A DNA stretch of 64,000 nucleotides. It comes from Mesorhizobium sp. 131-2-1 (lineage in GTDB: Bacteria > Pseudomonadota > Alphaproteobacteria > Rhizobiales > Rhizobiaceae). Shown here piece after piece: positions 1 to 8,555 of this stretch. Both the position numbers and the translations under genes were made by a program. Every line of letters begins with the position of its first letter. The first letter of the stretch is position 1. The DNA is taken from positions 3,720,501 to 3,784,500 of the forward strand of contig NZ_AP023247.1 of NCBI RefSeq assembly GCF_016756535.1, read 5' to 3'. The notes below the pieces were generated by a model. The model ran no database searches. It had not been told where the DNA came from and worked only from the letters and a program-made list of their open reading frames with translations.

Positions 1-261
1 GAGCTGCTCTTTCGAGAACGGCACGACATAACCGCCCTTGTCCTTGTCGTAGTCGAGGCTCGCCCACGGGATGGCGTGGTACTTCTCGCCAACCCCGAGG
101 AACCCGCCAAAGCCGATCACCGCGAACATGATGCCGTTGGAGGTCTTGTCGAGCATGACGTCCTCCACGGTGCCGATGCTCTTGCCTTCGGTGTTGTAGA
201 CCGACGTGCCGATGACGCGCGAGGCGGCAATGGCTTCGGTGTGTCCGGTCTGGGTCGTCAT
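1..261 (-). CDS. PRC-barrel domain protein (3' end outside window)
   Basis: The reading frame starts at an ATG preceded by a GAGGAG ribosome binding site and runs off the window edge, so only the first 87 residues are visible. The visible part has the PRC-barrel pattern: an N-terminal segment ASRVIGTSVYN, then SIGTVEDVMLD, a beta-rich stretch ending in GFGGFLGVGEKYHAIPW and a YDKDKGGYVV strand. PRC-barrel proteins are small cytoplasmic beta-barrel proteins, often stress-related in rhizobia, and their molecular role is mostly unknown. The next gene upstream on the same strand is dodecin; the 82-base gap gives no evidence of an operon either way. Confidence 0.8.
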   Translation of the reverse strand, partial: MTTQTGHTEAIAASRVIGTSVYNTEGKSIGTVEDVMLDKTSNGIMFAVIGFGGFLGVGEKYHAIPWASLDYDKDKGGYVVPFSKEQL

Positions 262-343
262 GGTCTGCTCCTCGTTGTCATTGATACTGGTGGGACAATG
301 AGGGGGGCGGACGAAGGTTCCGGACTTTTGTGACGCCGATCCG

Positions 344-547
344 CTATTCGGCGAGAATGAACGTTACCTTCATGTTGACGCGATAGGCGGAGATCTTGCC
401 GTCCTCGACGACGATTTTCTGGTCCTGGATCCAGGCGCCCTCGACATTCTTCAAGGTCTTTGCGGCGCGCGCAATTCCCTTCTCGATGGCGTCCTGAAAG
501 CTCTTCTTGGACGACGACGTGATCTCGGTTACGCGGGCGACGGACAT
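344..547 (-). CDS. Dodecin family flavin-binding protein
   Basis: This 67-residue protein has the size and sequence character of dodecin. It opens with a beta strand (SVARVTEITSSS), followed by a helix (FQDAIEKGIARAAKTL) and two beta strands containing VEGAWIQDQKI and ISAYRVNMKVTFIL. Dodecins assemble into hollow dodecamers that store or buffer riboflavin, FMN or FAD in the cytoplasm. The conserved Trp of the VEGAWI segment is the residue that usually stacks on the isoalloxazine ring. A strong AGGAGGA site precedes the ATG. Family assignment is firm; the particular flavin ligand is not readable from sequence. Confidence 0.9.
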   Translation of the reverse strand: MSVARVTEITSSSKKSFQDAIEKGIARAAKTLKNVEGAWIQDQKIVVEDGKISAYRVNMKVTFILAE

Positions 548-714
548 GGCTTCCTCCTGCCAAGACGCTCAGTTGCGGGCCGAGCCTACTGCCGGCGGTT
601 GCCGGCGACAAGCCAAGCTTGCTGTTGTCACGCCGCCATCCGCCATGGCATTGAACGACAAGTCCGGTCGTTCATGGGGCGGTAATGACCAGCAGACGCA
701 GTCGACGACAGACG

Positions 715-1378
715 ATGGCGCAACCGTCAGCGTCCGCTGTTGACGCCAATGCCGCCAACGCGTTCAGCGGCTATCTGTTTGCCGGCGCCATGGCACTGAT
801 TTCCGTACTGATCCCCTGGTATTTCGAGTTTCCGCTGAACTTCGACGTCACGGACCGCGAATTCAATCCGCTCGTCTTCGTTCCAGTCGTGTTCGCCCTC
901 ATCGGCCTCTATTCATTGCTGCAGGCCATCCGAGACACGCTTCGCGTCCGCAAATTTGGCGCAACCACGCTGGTCGCTGGCACCGCAAAACCAGGCCAAA
1001 TTTTCGAAGGTGTGCTCCGGTCGAGCCGCGACCTGACTCCCGACGGCGACTACACCGTGCTGTTGCGCTGCATCCGTACCTATCGCGTCGGCGGGCCGAA
1101 CCCGCATGCCACGGCGGCAGATAAACCCATCTACGGCGGCAGATAAACCCATCTACAAGGATGAACTCAGGTGGGAAGGAAAGCAGGTCGTACCGCGCAG
1201 CTCGGTGCAATCGAGCGTCGGCATTCCCTTCGTCTTTTCCTTACCTGCGGATGCGCTGCCTTCGCACGGGCCGCCGGTCTACGAAAGAGTGGACGGCAAT
1301 GTGCGCTGGATCTTGACCGTCACCGCACCCATGCCGGGCCTGGACTACTATGCGGCTTTCGCCGTCGATGTGAAGTGA
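715..1378 (+). pseudogene. Membrane protein (DUF3592-like), frameshifted by a 22-bp tandem duplication
   Basis: Two overlapping frames encode one protein. The first half (from ATG 715, or ATG 685 in the same frame) has two membrane segments, near SGYLFAGAMALISVLIPWYF and PLVFVPVVFALIGLYSLL, and ends at 1146 shortly after the end of a repeat. The second half continues in another frame with KDELRWEGKQVVPRS and ends at 1378 with a beta-rich domain (VRWILTVTAPMPGLDYYAAF). The break lies in a perfect 22-base tandem duplication at 1111-1154; removing one copy restores a single frame reading ...HATAADKPIYKDELRW. The C-terminal part resembles DUF3592-type proteins. Function is unknown. Confidence 0.8.
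1111..1154. repeat. 22-bp perfect tandem duplication
   Basis: Positions 1111-1132 and 1133-1154 are identical, and the two bases after the second copy match the start of the unit again. Because 22 is not a multiple of three, the duplication shifts the frame of the membrane-protein gene around it and brings in a stop codon. This is typical of replication slippage and looks recent, since both copies are identical. Confidence 0.95.
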
Positions 1379-1401
1379 TCCGGCCAGGACGACGGCTGAA
1401 G

Positions 1402-2244
1402 CTAGCGCCCCTTGGCAACGCGGTCGAACGCCATCAGCCTTTCGAGCAGCGCCGGCATGTCCTCCAGCGGCACCATGTTGGGGCCGTCGGACGGCGCGTT
1501 GTCGGGGTCCTGGTGCGTCTCGATGAACACGCCGGCCACGCCGACGGCAACCGCCGCGCGGGACAGCGTCTCGACGAAACGCCGCTCGCCGCCGGTCGAT
1601 CCGCCCTGCCCGCCAGGTTGCTGCACCGAATGCGTGGCATCGAAAATCACCGGCGCGCCGATCTCGGCCATGAGCGGCAGCGCGCGCATGTCGGAGACCA
1701 GCGTGTTGTAGCCGAAGGAGGCACCGCGTTCGGTCACCAGCACATTGGCATTGCCGGACCCGGTGATCTTGGCGACGACATTCTTCATGTCCCACGGCGC
1801 CAGGAACTGCCCCTTCTTCACATTCACGACCTTGCCGGTTAGCGCCGCCGCAATCAAAAGGTCGGTCTGGCGGCTGAGAAAGGCCGGTATCTGCAGGATA
1901 TCGACGTGAGGAGCCACCAAAGCGCACTGTTCTTCGGTGTGGACGTCGGTCAGGATCGGCAGTCCGAATTCCTTGCGCAAATCGTCGAACACCGGCAGCG
2001 CCGCGTCGAGACCGGCGCCGCGCGCACCGCTCAGCGAGGTGCGGTTGGCCTTGTCGTAACTGGTCTTGTAGACGAGCCCGATGCCGAGTTTCCCGGCGAG
2101 TTCCTTCAGCGCGCCGGCCATGTCGAAGGCATGCTGGCGCGATTCCAACTGGCATGGCCCGGCGATCAGCGACAGTGGCGCCGTGTTGGCAAAGACCACA
2201 TTGCCGACGGTCACGGACGAATTGGGTGCCAGGGTCTTGCTCAT
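1402..2244 (-). CDS. kdsA: 3-deoxy-8-phosphooctulonate synthase (KDO-8-P synthase)
   Basis: This 280-residue protein matches the usual KdsA length. KdsA condenses phosphoenolpyruvate with arabinose-5-phosphate to make KDO-8-phosphate for the lipopolysaccharide core in the cytoplasm. Visible family signatures are SLIAGPCQLES near residue 25, KTSYDKANRTS near 60, the GLPILTDVHT strand, QIPAFLSRQTDLL, the lysine motif NVKKGQFLAPWDM, and FDATHSVQQPGG toward the C terminus. The ATG has a GGGAG site six bases upstream and overlaps the stop of the VOC-protein gene by four bases (ATGA), so the two are translationally coupled. Confidence 0.97.
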   Translation of the reverse strand: MSKTLAPNSSVTVGNVVFANTAPLSLIAGPCQLESRQHAFDMAGALKELAGKLGIGLVYKTSYDKANRTSLSGARGAGLDAALPVFDDLRKEFGLPILTDVHTEEQCALVAPHVDILQIPAFLSRQTDLLIAAALTGKVVNVKKGQFLAPWDMKNVVAKITGSGNANVLVTERGASFGYNTLVSDMRALPLMAEIGAPVIFDATHSVQQPGGQGGSTGGERRFVETLSRAAVAVGVAGVFIETHQDPDNAPSDGPNMVPLEDMPALLERLMAFDRVAKGR

Positions 2245-3116
2245 GGTGTCTCCCGGAAAACCAAAGCAGCGCCCTGCCCGGGCGCCGGCTTGACGACAAT
2301 ATCCTTGCCGCTCATGTGATGTTCGATGGCATTGGCCGCAAGCAGGTTCGCGGTGTGGGCTGCGCTGTCGACAGCAAAGACGATTGCGGCGAAATGCAGT
2401 TCCGCCGGGGTACCGGCCGGGATGCCGAAGCGCGCGGCAAAGGCCTCCGGCTCCAGCACCGTCAGGGTCGCATTCGGCAACGCGAATGTCGACCCGTTCT
2501 GCTCAGTGCCCGCGGCAGTCGCCATCAACCAGCTTTGCGCGGACGGCGTGTTGCTGACGGCCACGATCTCGACGATGCCCGCCGCGCCATTGGCATGCGC
2601 CTGCAGCGCGGTGCGGTCGATATTCGGTGCGTTGATCCGCTCGCAGGCGAACAGCAAGGCGTCCCTCGTATCGGCGCCGGAGGCGAAGGCCAGCTTGAAC
2701 GACGCCATATCGCTTTTTCCCGCCGCGTCGACAAAAGCGCGCGAAAAGACCAGCATATCTCCCGCCGATAGGCCGGCTTCGGCATAGCGCGCGTGGTCGG
2801 CTTCGGCGTTGCCGGTCGCAAACACCACGGCGGAAAATCCTTCGTCGCCACGGCGGTCGCGATAGAGACGATCGCGCGCGACGAAGACGTTGCCGTCCGC
2901 GATGGCGCGCGCCGCGGCCTGCTCGTCACCGACCGCCAGCGGCTCGAGATAGGTGCCGTCGGCGAAAAAGACACAGCAGTTTTGCGTGCCGAAGGGGTGG
3001 ATGCCAGCCGGCGCCACGACGAAGCCGAGCGATGTTAGGCGCGCCCGCGCCACATCGAGGCTGCGCGCGGGCAGCACCAGATGGTCGAGGCGATGGGCTT
3101 GGGTTGCTTTGATCAT
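2241..3116 (-). CDS. VOC/glyoxalase-like domain protein
   Basis: The 291-residue protein begins with a typical vicinal-oxygen-chelate opening, RLDHLVLPARSLDVARARL, in which the histidine of LDH is a usual metal ligand. It continues with FGTQNCCVFFADGTYLEPL, where a second ligand position falls. The overall shape fits the Glyoxalase_3-like group: one VOC module followed by a second, more diverged beta-rich half. Substrate is unknown. It is the promoter-proximal gene of a two-gene unit with kdsA, overlapping it by four bases. A role in envelope metabolism would be inference from that neighbour only. Confidence 0.75.
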   Translation of the reverse strand: MIKATQAHRLDHLVLPARSLDVARARLTSLGFVVAPAGIHPFGTQNCCVFFADGTYLEPLAVGDEQAAARAIADGNVFVARDRLYRDRRGDEGFSAVVFATGNAEADHARYAEAGLSAGDMLVFSRAFVDAAGKSDMASFKLAFASGADTRDALLFACERINAPNIDRTALQAHANGAAGIVEIVAVSNTPSAQSWLMATAAGTEQNGSTFALPNATLTVLEPEAFAARFGIPAGTPAELHFAAIVFAVDSAAHTANLLAANAIEHHMSGKDIVVKPAPGQGAALVFRETP

Positions 3117-3243
3117 GCCGGCGCGGTGTGCATCATTCCGGAAGTCGGTTCAAGAGGCTCGGCTATGTTGCCCGGCTGCCCTGCCATTCCCCCGGCACCG
3201 CGGCAAGTCTTGCCGTCCCGGGAGGTCACCCTAGCTCACAACC

Positions 3244-3369
3244 ATGGGAAGAACCGTCCTCATGGCCATGACGATTGCGGCGATTGTGGTTGTCGCCACG
3301 CTGGTGCTGACCGCGCCGAAACGAGGCGGCGTCGATCCGGCTGAGACATCCGCCGTTCAAACAGAGTGA
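3244..3369 (+). CDS. Possible small single-pass membrane protein (41 aa)
   Basis: A short frame reads MGRTVLMAMTIAAIVVVATL and ends with a charged tail (KRGGVDPAETSAVQTE). It would form one transmembrane helix with a short soluble tail. It lies between the divergent VOC gene and the glycosyltransferase cluster. There is no clear ribosome binding site, so the call rests on the hydrophobic pattern and the lack of any other use for the sequence. Confidence 0.35.
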   Translation: MGRTVLMAMTIAAIVVVATLVLTAPKRGGVDPAETSAVQTE

Positions 3370-3576
3370 GGCCGCCCGGCGCCGCATTTCTTGCGGATGC
3401 AACTATATTGCTGATACATGCGAATTGTCGGCAACTCTGACTTGAATTGACGACATACGATAAGGTATCCCCGTGTGGGCGGCTCAAATTTTGCCTTGAA
3501 TGGATTGTTTGCGCGATTGCGGTTCGCTTCCGGATGGCGATCTTTGCTCCATTTTAGTGGCGGAATAGAGTGGCAG

Positions 3577-4869
3577 ATGACCGGCGGCAGTGTGCTCAGG
3601 ATATTGCGGATCACGCCGCATTTTTATCGGCCTGGCACATGGCCGGTGGCCTTCGATCCGGTCGGCGGCCTGCAGAACCAGACATGGACGATCGCCAATG
3701 CCATGGACGAGGCTGGCGCCGCTCAGACCATTCTCACCACGTTCATTCCAGGAAGCCCCAGGGAGGTTCAGCTTTCGCCACGGTTGCGCGTCAAATGCGC
3801 TGGCTTCTGGCTGCCGGAGTTCGCCGCCGGACCCCTCCTCTGCTTCACCTGGTTCCTGGCCGCATTGCCGGAGCTGCTTCGAGCACGCGGCCGCTACGAT
3901 GTCGTCCATATCCACTTCAACCACTCGGTCTGGTGCCGGGCCATGGCCATTCTGGTCTCGAGACTGAAGATGCCTCTCGTCGTGTCGATGAACACGCAGC
4001 TCTGGTCGGGGCTCCAGCATGCACTGCGGCTCAAGGGCAAACCCTATGACGTCACCCGCTGGCTGGAACGCTATGCCTTGAGGTCGGCCGACCGTGTCGT
4101 CGCACTCACCGAGCGTTACGGCAGGGAAGCCGTGGCGGAAACCGGACTCGATCGCCGCGTGGCGGTGATCGCCGATGCGGTCGACGCTGAAGCGTTCCGC
4201 CTTCCGATCGACCCTGACGCGCTTCAAGCTTTTCGCGCCGAGCATGGCATCCTCGAGGGGCGGCCGGTGGTCAGCTTCATCGGCCGCATCAGCCCGGAAA
4301 AGGGCTGGCAGGACTTGCCGGCTCTGGCCGAACGGCTGGCTGAAAAGGATGCGTTTTTGTTGATTTGCGGCGATGGCCCCGACCGGCGCAAACTGGAAGC
4401 AGCACTTGCCGCCATTTCGCGCCCGGACTGTTTCGCGATCACCGGTTTTGTTTCCCCGACGGAGGTGAAGAAGGCTCTGCAGATTTCCGATGTCCTGGTT
4501 CTGCCGTCACGGCGTGAGGTCCTGGGCAGCGTGCTGCTCGAGGCGATGGCCACCGGCGTGCCAGCCGTCGCCTATGCCGTCGGTGGCGTCGCCGATGTCG
4601 CCGGCAATCCGCCGGCATTGGCATTGGTGCGGGACGGCCAGCGCGACGAGCTGATTGCCCGCACGATCGAGCTTCTGGACGAAAATCCGCTGCGAAGCAC
4701 GCTGATCGAGCGCGGGCGCCAGCGGGTAAGGGATTTCGCGGTGCATTCGGCGGTAGCCCTCAACCTCGAGCTTTACGCTTCGATCCAGTCGGGATCCGGC
4801 AGCGGCTCGCGAAACCGGGCCGACGTCCTGGCCTTTCAGGAGGACGGCGGTTCGCCGGACGGCGCTTGA
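3577..4869 (+). CDS. Glycosyltransferase family 4 (GT-B fold)
   Basis: Starting at ATG 3577 gives about 430 residues; an upstream in-frame start at 3475 would add 34 residues that do not look like the family. The N-terminal domain opens with LRILRITPHFYRP and GGLQNQTWTIANAM, the glycine-rich acceptor-side loop of GT4 enzymes. The C-terminal Rossmann domain has VVSFIGRISPEKGWQDL, LLICGDGPDRRKLE and the EX7E-type donor-binding motif in PSRREVLGSVLLEAMATGVP. It probably transfers a sugar from a nucleotide donor at the inner membrane face. The stop overlaps the TTG start of the ATP-grasp gene. It is the first of four coupled genes; donor and acceptor are unknown. Confidence 0.9.
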   Translation: MTGGSVLRILRITPHFYRPGTWPVAFDPVGGLQNQTWTIANAMDEAGAAQTILTTFIPGSPREVQLSPRLRVKCAGFWLPEFAAGPLLCFTWFLAALPELLRARGRYDVVHIHFNHSVWCRAMAILVSRLKMPLVVSMNTQLWSGLQHALRLKGKPYDVTRWLERYALRSADRVVALTERYGREAVAETGLDRRVAVIADAVDAEAFRLPIDPDALQAFRAEHGILEGRPVVSFIGRISPEKGWQDLPALAERLAEKDAFLLICGDGPDRRKLEAALAAISRPDCFAITGFVSPTEVKKALQISDVLVLPSRREVLGSVLLEAMATGVPAVAYAVGGVADVAGNPPALALVRDGQRDELIARTIELLDENPLRSTLIERGRQRVRDFAVHSAVALNLELYASIQSGSGSGSRNRADVLAFQEDGGSPDGA

Positions 4870-5843
4870 TCAATTTCGTCACCACGCGCAGCCACGCCTA
4901 CACCGTTCGTCATCTGGTCCGCCAGTTGGGCGATGCGCGCCGCTGGAGCTACGAGCGCCTTTTCCGGCAGAAGGAGCTGCGCGCGGGCACCTGGGTCTTC
5001 ACCGATCACGAACGGCTGTCGCCCTTCGAGATCGCGCTGGCCGCGAAGGTCGCCAACAAGCTCGAGCAAGGCGGCTCGCGGGTGCTTAACCATCCCGCCC
5101 GCGTGCGTGGCCGCCATGACCTGCTGAAGGCGTTGCACGAGGCCGGGATCAACCAGTTCTCGGTCTGGCGTTGCGAAAGCCAGCCGCGGCCAAACTCCTT
5201 TCCGGTGTTCATCCGCAACGAGTTCGACCATCTGTCGTCCGATTTCGACCTCATAGCCGACCAGCAGGCGCTCGACGCCACGATCGCCCGCATGAAAGGG
5301 AACGGCGTTCCCCTGGCGGGCAAGCTGGTGATCGAATATGCCGGCCAGGAAGTCAGCCCCGGCGTGTGGCAGCGTTTCGCGACCTACCGCGTCGACGCCC
5401 GGCTGATCGCACACCACAACGCGGTCGACTTCCGCTGGGCGGCCAAGGATGTCGAGGACAAGAAGCGCCTTCTTGCCCATCCGATGTTCGATGCGTTCGT
5501 CGAGACCGAGCGCCGTTTCGTTGCCGACAATCTCTATGAGGACGTGCTGCGGCAGGCCTTCGATCTGGCCGGCATCGACTACGGCCGCGCCGACTTCTCG
5601 CTCGTGGACGGGCGCCCGCAGATTTTCGAGATCAACACCAACCCGGCGCACGGCTCGCACCGCACGATCTACCGCGAGACCTTCCCGGCCAGGGTCGAGA
5701 CGCAGCGGCTGAGCGAGGACAGGCTCTATGCGGCCCTGCGCGCCATCGATATGCCGATCGGTGCGGGGATCGCGCTCGACGATCCGGCGCTGCGCACGCA
5801 GCAGGTGTTCAGGCGGCTTTTCCTGGGGTTGAAACGTGCTTGA
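4866..5843 (+). CDS. ATP-grasp-like ligase in a surface-glycan cluster
   Basis: The TTG start overlaps the stop of the GT4 gene by four bases. The 325-residue product has the layout of an ATP-grasp enzyme: an N-terminal substrate region, a central segment with FPVFIRNEFDH and LVIEYAG strands, and a C-terminal metal-binding segment, YGRADFSLVDGRPQIFEINT, followed by NPAHG. The Asp, Glu and Asn of that segment match the usual Mg-ATP ligands. ATP-grasp enzymes join a carboxylate to an amine or thiol through an acyl-phosphate. Its placement among glycosyltransferases suggests it attaches an amino acid or other acid to a glycan or lipid intermediate, which is inference. Confidence 0.65.
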   Translation: MINFVTTRSHAYTVRHLVRQLGDARRWSYERLFRQKELRAGTWVFTDHERLSPFEIALAAKVANKLEQGGSRVLNHPARVRGRHDLLKALHEAGINQFSVWRCESQPRPNSFPVFIRNEFDHLSSDFDLIADQQALDATIARMKGNGVPLAGKLVIEYAGQEVSPGVWQRFATYRVDARLIAHHNAVDFRWAAKDVEDKKRLLAHPMFDAFVETERRFVADNLYEDVLRQAFDLAGIDYGRADFSLVDGRPQIFEINTNPAHGSHRTIYRETFPARVETQRLSEDRLYAALRAIDMPIGAGIALDDPALRTQQVFRRLFLGLKRA

Positions 5844-6849
5844 ACGCGCCCGGCTGCAGCCGCACCGTGATGACATTCTGGTCGTTTTCGAGACCACCGA
5901 CCGGTTTGATTTCGGCTCGACCGATTTCCACCTGCTTTTCAATCGTGCCCGGGCATCAGCTTTCCAGCATCCCGATTGGCTCTCGGCCTTCTATCGCCAC
6001 CTTGCGCCGGCGCACGGCGTCGAGCCGCTGGTGGTGACCGGCCGGGACGATAACGGCGACCTCCAGCTCGTCGTGCCGCTTGTGCGCCGCCGCGCTGAGG
6101 GCGGAGCGGGCTCGATCGAATACGCCTTCCTGGGCGTCACCGACTATGTCTGCCCTATCATTGCCGATGGCCTGCCGCTCGATGAGAGGACCGCGCAAGC
6201 CTTTCGGCGTGCACTAGGTGCCCACGGCGGGCTGAAAATCGGTCCGGTCTATGACCAGCACGTGCAGCAATGGCGCTCGCTGCTGGGGAGCGAGCCGCGG
6301 GCGCTTGGCTTCGGCGCGCATGCGGTGCGCTTTGGCTTCCCCTACGGCGAATGGCGGCGCGCCAATCTGGGCAGCCATCGCGCGGAGGCGCTCGACCGCA
6401 AAGCCCGCCGGCTGGATGGCACGGGCGCGCTTCGGCTGGAGCTCCTGGAAGCCGACGCGGTGCGCTCCGCAATGATGGCGGGACGCGAGTTCCGGTCCGG
6501 GCGCTTTCCGGACGATCCGCTGCAGACGGCGCATGGTCTCGAATTCTATATCGATGTCGCCACTAGCGGTGCGCGCTCCGGCCTGGCTCAAACCTGGCGC
6601 CTGGTTTCAGGCGAGAGCACGGTCGCCCTCGTCTTCGGGCTGATCGACAAAAGCAGCTTCCGCTACATCCTGCTCTGCTGCAACTACGCTGCCCACGCGC
6701 GCTATTCTCCGGGCCGCGTTGCGCTGGACCGTGTCATGGCGGCCTGGGCCTCCAGGGGCGGCGAGGCTTTCGATTTCACCATTGGCGATGAGCCTTTCAA
6801 GGCTGATTTCGGCTGCACTCGAACCCCCATGCACGAGTTCCGCCTGTGA
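5836..6849 (+). CDS. GNAT-type acetyltransferase, BioF2/CelD-like
   Basis: The GTG start overlaps the ATP-grasp gene by eight bases. The 337-residue product looks like the BioF2-like (CelD) acyltransferase group found in exopolysaccharide and cellulose loci: an N-terminal half with SAFQHPDWLSAFYRHLAP and VVTGRDDNGDLQLVVPLVRR, and a C-terminal half with AQTWRLVSGESTVALVFGLI, SFRYILLCCNYAAHARYSPG and EAFDFTIGDEPFKADFG. Proteins of this type use acyl-CoA or aminoacyl donors to modify sugars or lipids. Third gene of the coupled cluster; the substrate is not readable. Confidence 0.75.
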   Translation: MLERARLQPHRDDILVVFETTDRFDFGSTDFHLLFNRARASAFQHPDWLSAFYRHLAPAHGVEPLVVTGRDDNGDLQLVVPLVRRRAEGGAGSIEYAFLGVTDYVCPIIADGLPLDERTAQAFRRALGAHGGLKIGPVYDQHVQQWRSLLGSEPRALGFGAHAVRFGFPYGEWRRANLGSHRAEALDRKARRLDGTGALRLELLEADAVRSAMMAGREFRSGRFPDDPLQTAHGLEFYIDVATSGARSGLAQTWRLVSGESTVALVFGLIDKSSFRYILLCCNYAAHARYSPGRVALDRVMAAWASRGGEAFDFTIGDEPFKADFGCTRTPMHEFRL

Positions 6850-7811
6850 CAGCCTTGCCGCACTCCTTTCCAGCCGCGCCGAGGGATATCGTCACGCCCC
6901 GGATCGCTGTCGTCGTCCCGGCCAGGAACCGCCGCGGCAGCCTGCCCCGCACCCTGGAATCGGTCCTGTCCGACCCGCGGCCGGACATCGAACTTGTGGT
7001 CGTCGACGATGGTTCGGAGGACGACACCGCGGCCTATCTGGCTTCGCTTGCCGATCCCCGCCTGGTATGGCGCCGCCTTCCGGTGCGTTCGGGCGCCAAC
7101 CGGGCACGCAACGAGGGCGCCGCGCTGAGCAGCGCGCCGCTTATTGCGTTCCTCGATTCCGACGATGCCTTCTGTCCGGGACGCATCGAGCGGCTGATCG
7201 CGTTCTTCGATGCCAATCCGGATATTGCCTGCACCATCGACGGCTTCAGCGACGTCGCTGACCGGCGCCGGCGCCTGCACCTGTTGCCGGACCCGACCCC
7301 TGACGCGGACCGGCTGCGGCAGCTGCTGCTTTGCCACTGCGTGCCATTGACCAATTCGACCGTCACCGTGCGCCGTTCCGCCTTCGTCTCGATCGGCGGT
7401 TACGATGTGGGCCTGTATCGCCATCAGGACCGCGAATTCCTGGTCCGGCTGGGCCGGCAGCACCGCATTGCGTTCGGCAAGGCTGCCGACGTCCTCAAAT
7501 ATCGTGAAGCCAATTCGATGTCGCGCACCCATGCCGGCTACATAGAGGGGCTGGACGATTTCGTCGCCCGTTGTCCGGACTATCGGACGGACGACTACGC
7601 AGCGATCCTGAGCTACCTGACGCTGCGCGGCGTGCTCAAGGCCGTGGCGCAAGGCAGCCTCGGCGTGGCGCTGGCGGAAATCAGGGCCTGGCGCAAGGCA
7701 CGCAACCTGCCCGGGGGCTGGGGCGTCGTTTCCGGCTATTTCGCCGGGCGGCGGCAGCGGCGGGAATTGGAACAGTCGCTCGCTCAGGCAGCCACCACGT
7801 CAGCCGAATAA
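6846..7811 (+). CDS. Glycosyltransferase family 2 (GT-A fold)
   Basis: This 321-residue protein starts at a GTG that overlaps the previous stop by four bases. It shows the GT2 signatures in order: IAVVVPARNRRGSLPRTLES, IELVVVDDGSEDDT, an RNEGAALSSAPLIAFLDSDD segment containing the metal-binding DXD-type motif, and YDVGLYRHQDREFLVRL, where the catalytic-base region is expected. It is predicted to be a cytoplasmic, membrane-associated sugar transferase. Its last 28 bases overlap the convergent Dabb gene. It is the fourth and last gene of the coupled cluster. Confidence 0.9.
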   Translation: MTALPHSFPAAPRDIVTPRIAVVVPARNRRGSLPRTLESVLSDPRPDIELVVVDDGSEDDTAAYLASLADPRLVWRRLPVRSGANRARNEGAALSSAPLIAFLDSDDAFCPGRIERLIAFFDANPDIACTIDGFSDVADRRRRLHLLPDPTPDADRLRQLLLCHCVPLTNSTVTVRRSAFVSIGGYDVGLYRHQDREFLVRLGRQHRIAFGKAADVLKYREANSMSRTHAGYIEGLDDFVARCPDYRTDDYAAILSYLTLRGVLKAVAQGSLGVALAEIRAWRKARNLPGGWGVVSGYFAGRRQRRELEQSLAQAATTSAE

Positions 7812-8071
7812 CGCAGTTCGCGCAATGGTTTGACCCGGCTGGTCGTCTCGGCATAGAGCGGGTGCGCCTTGTAGGCGGCCAACGCCGCGTCGTCCTCGAA
7901 TTCGGCATAGACCACCACGTCGATCGCGTTGGAGAACAGATCGACCTTGGTGTTGAGCGTCACTTCGAAATGCTTCGAGTGCGGAATCCTGCCCAATTCC
8001 TGCAGGCCCGATCGCACGGTCTCCACATCCTCCTGGCGCCGCACGCTGAAGAAAACGATGTGCCGGATCAA
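7784..8071 (-). CDS. Dabb family (stress-responsive A/B barrel) protein
   Basis: The 95-residue product starts at a TTG with a GGAGG site five bases upstream. It opens with MIRHIVFFSVRRQED, includes SKHFEVTLNTKVDLFSNAID and ends with FEDDAALAAYKAHPLY, the pattern of Dabb single-domain proteins, which form dimeric alpha/beta barrels. The biochemical role is generally unknown. It ends inside the 3' end of the convergent GT2 gene (28-base overlap). Confidence 0.85.
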   Translation of the reverse strand: MIRHIVFFSVRRQEDVETVRSGLQELGRIPHSKHFEVTLNTKVDLFSNAIDVVVYAEFEDDAALAAYKAHPLYAETTSRVKPLRELRYSADVVAA

Positions 8072-8167
8072 CCCAGCCTCCTTGATCGCATTTCGGCCGT
8101 GTTTTGTGGGAGCGAAGGCGCAGCGTCAACCGGCAACGATGTCGCGCCCGCCTTGCTGTTGGGGACG

Positions 8168-8302
8168 TCAGGCAGCGCCGGTGACGTATCGCACGATGCG
8201 CGACATCTCCCTGACCGTGACGTCGAGGTAGTGGCCCTGATTGTAGAGGCCGTCCCAGATCAGAAAGAAGGTGATGGCGCAGATGACGATGACGTAACGC
8301 AT
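8168..8302 (-). CDS. Small single-pass membrane protein (44 aa)
   Basis: The frame encodes MRYVIVICAITFFLIWDGLY followed by a charged tail containing VTVREMSRIVRYVTG. The first 20 residues form one hydrophobic helix; the rest would be soluble. I chose the ATG at the start of the hydrophobic segment because the upstream extension has shadow-like composition. The ribosome binding site is weak. Function is unknown. Confidence 0.55.
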   Translation of the reverse strand: MRYVIVICAITFFLIWDGLYNQGHYLDVTVREMSRIVRYVTGAA

Positions 8303-8555
8303 GGCTGAAACTATCGTATGCAGGCTGCCGCAACCATAGCGATTCCGCTGGAGGCGGCCATTTTCCGCGGATTGTTGGCTCCAGATCCATCTTCGGCCTG
8401 CCCCTTGAAGTTCATGGTGATGCCGTGGAAGATTGTGCCGGCAATTCAACGGCAAGCTCTGCAGTTCCGGTCGACTGCGTTCGAGCCTGCTGGATAAACC
8501 ATAAGAGGGGTGTGGGCCGGCCATGCGCGGGCCTCACGAAAGTCGGGGGCAGGAA

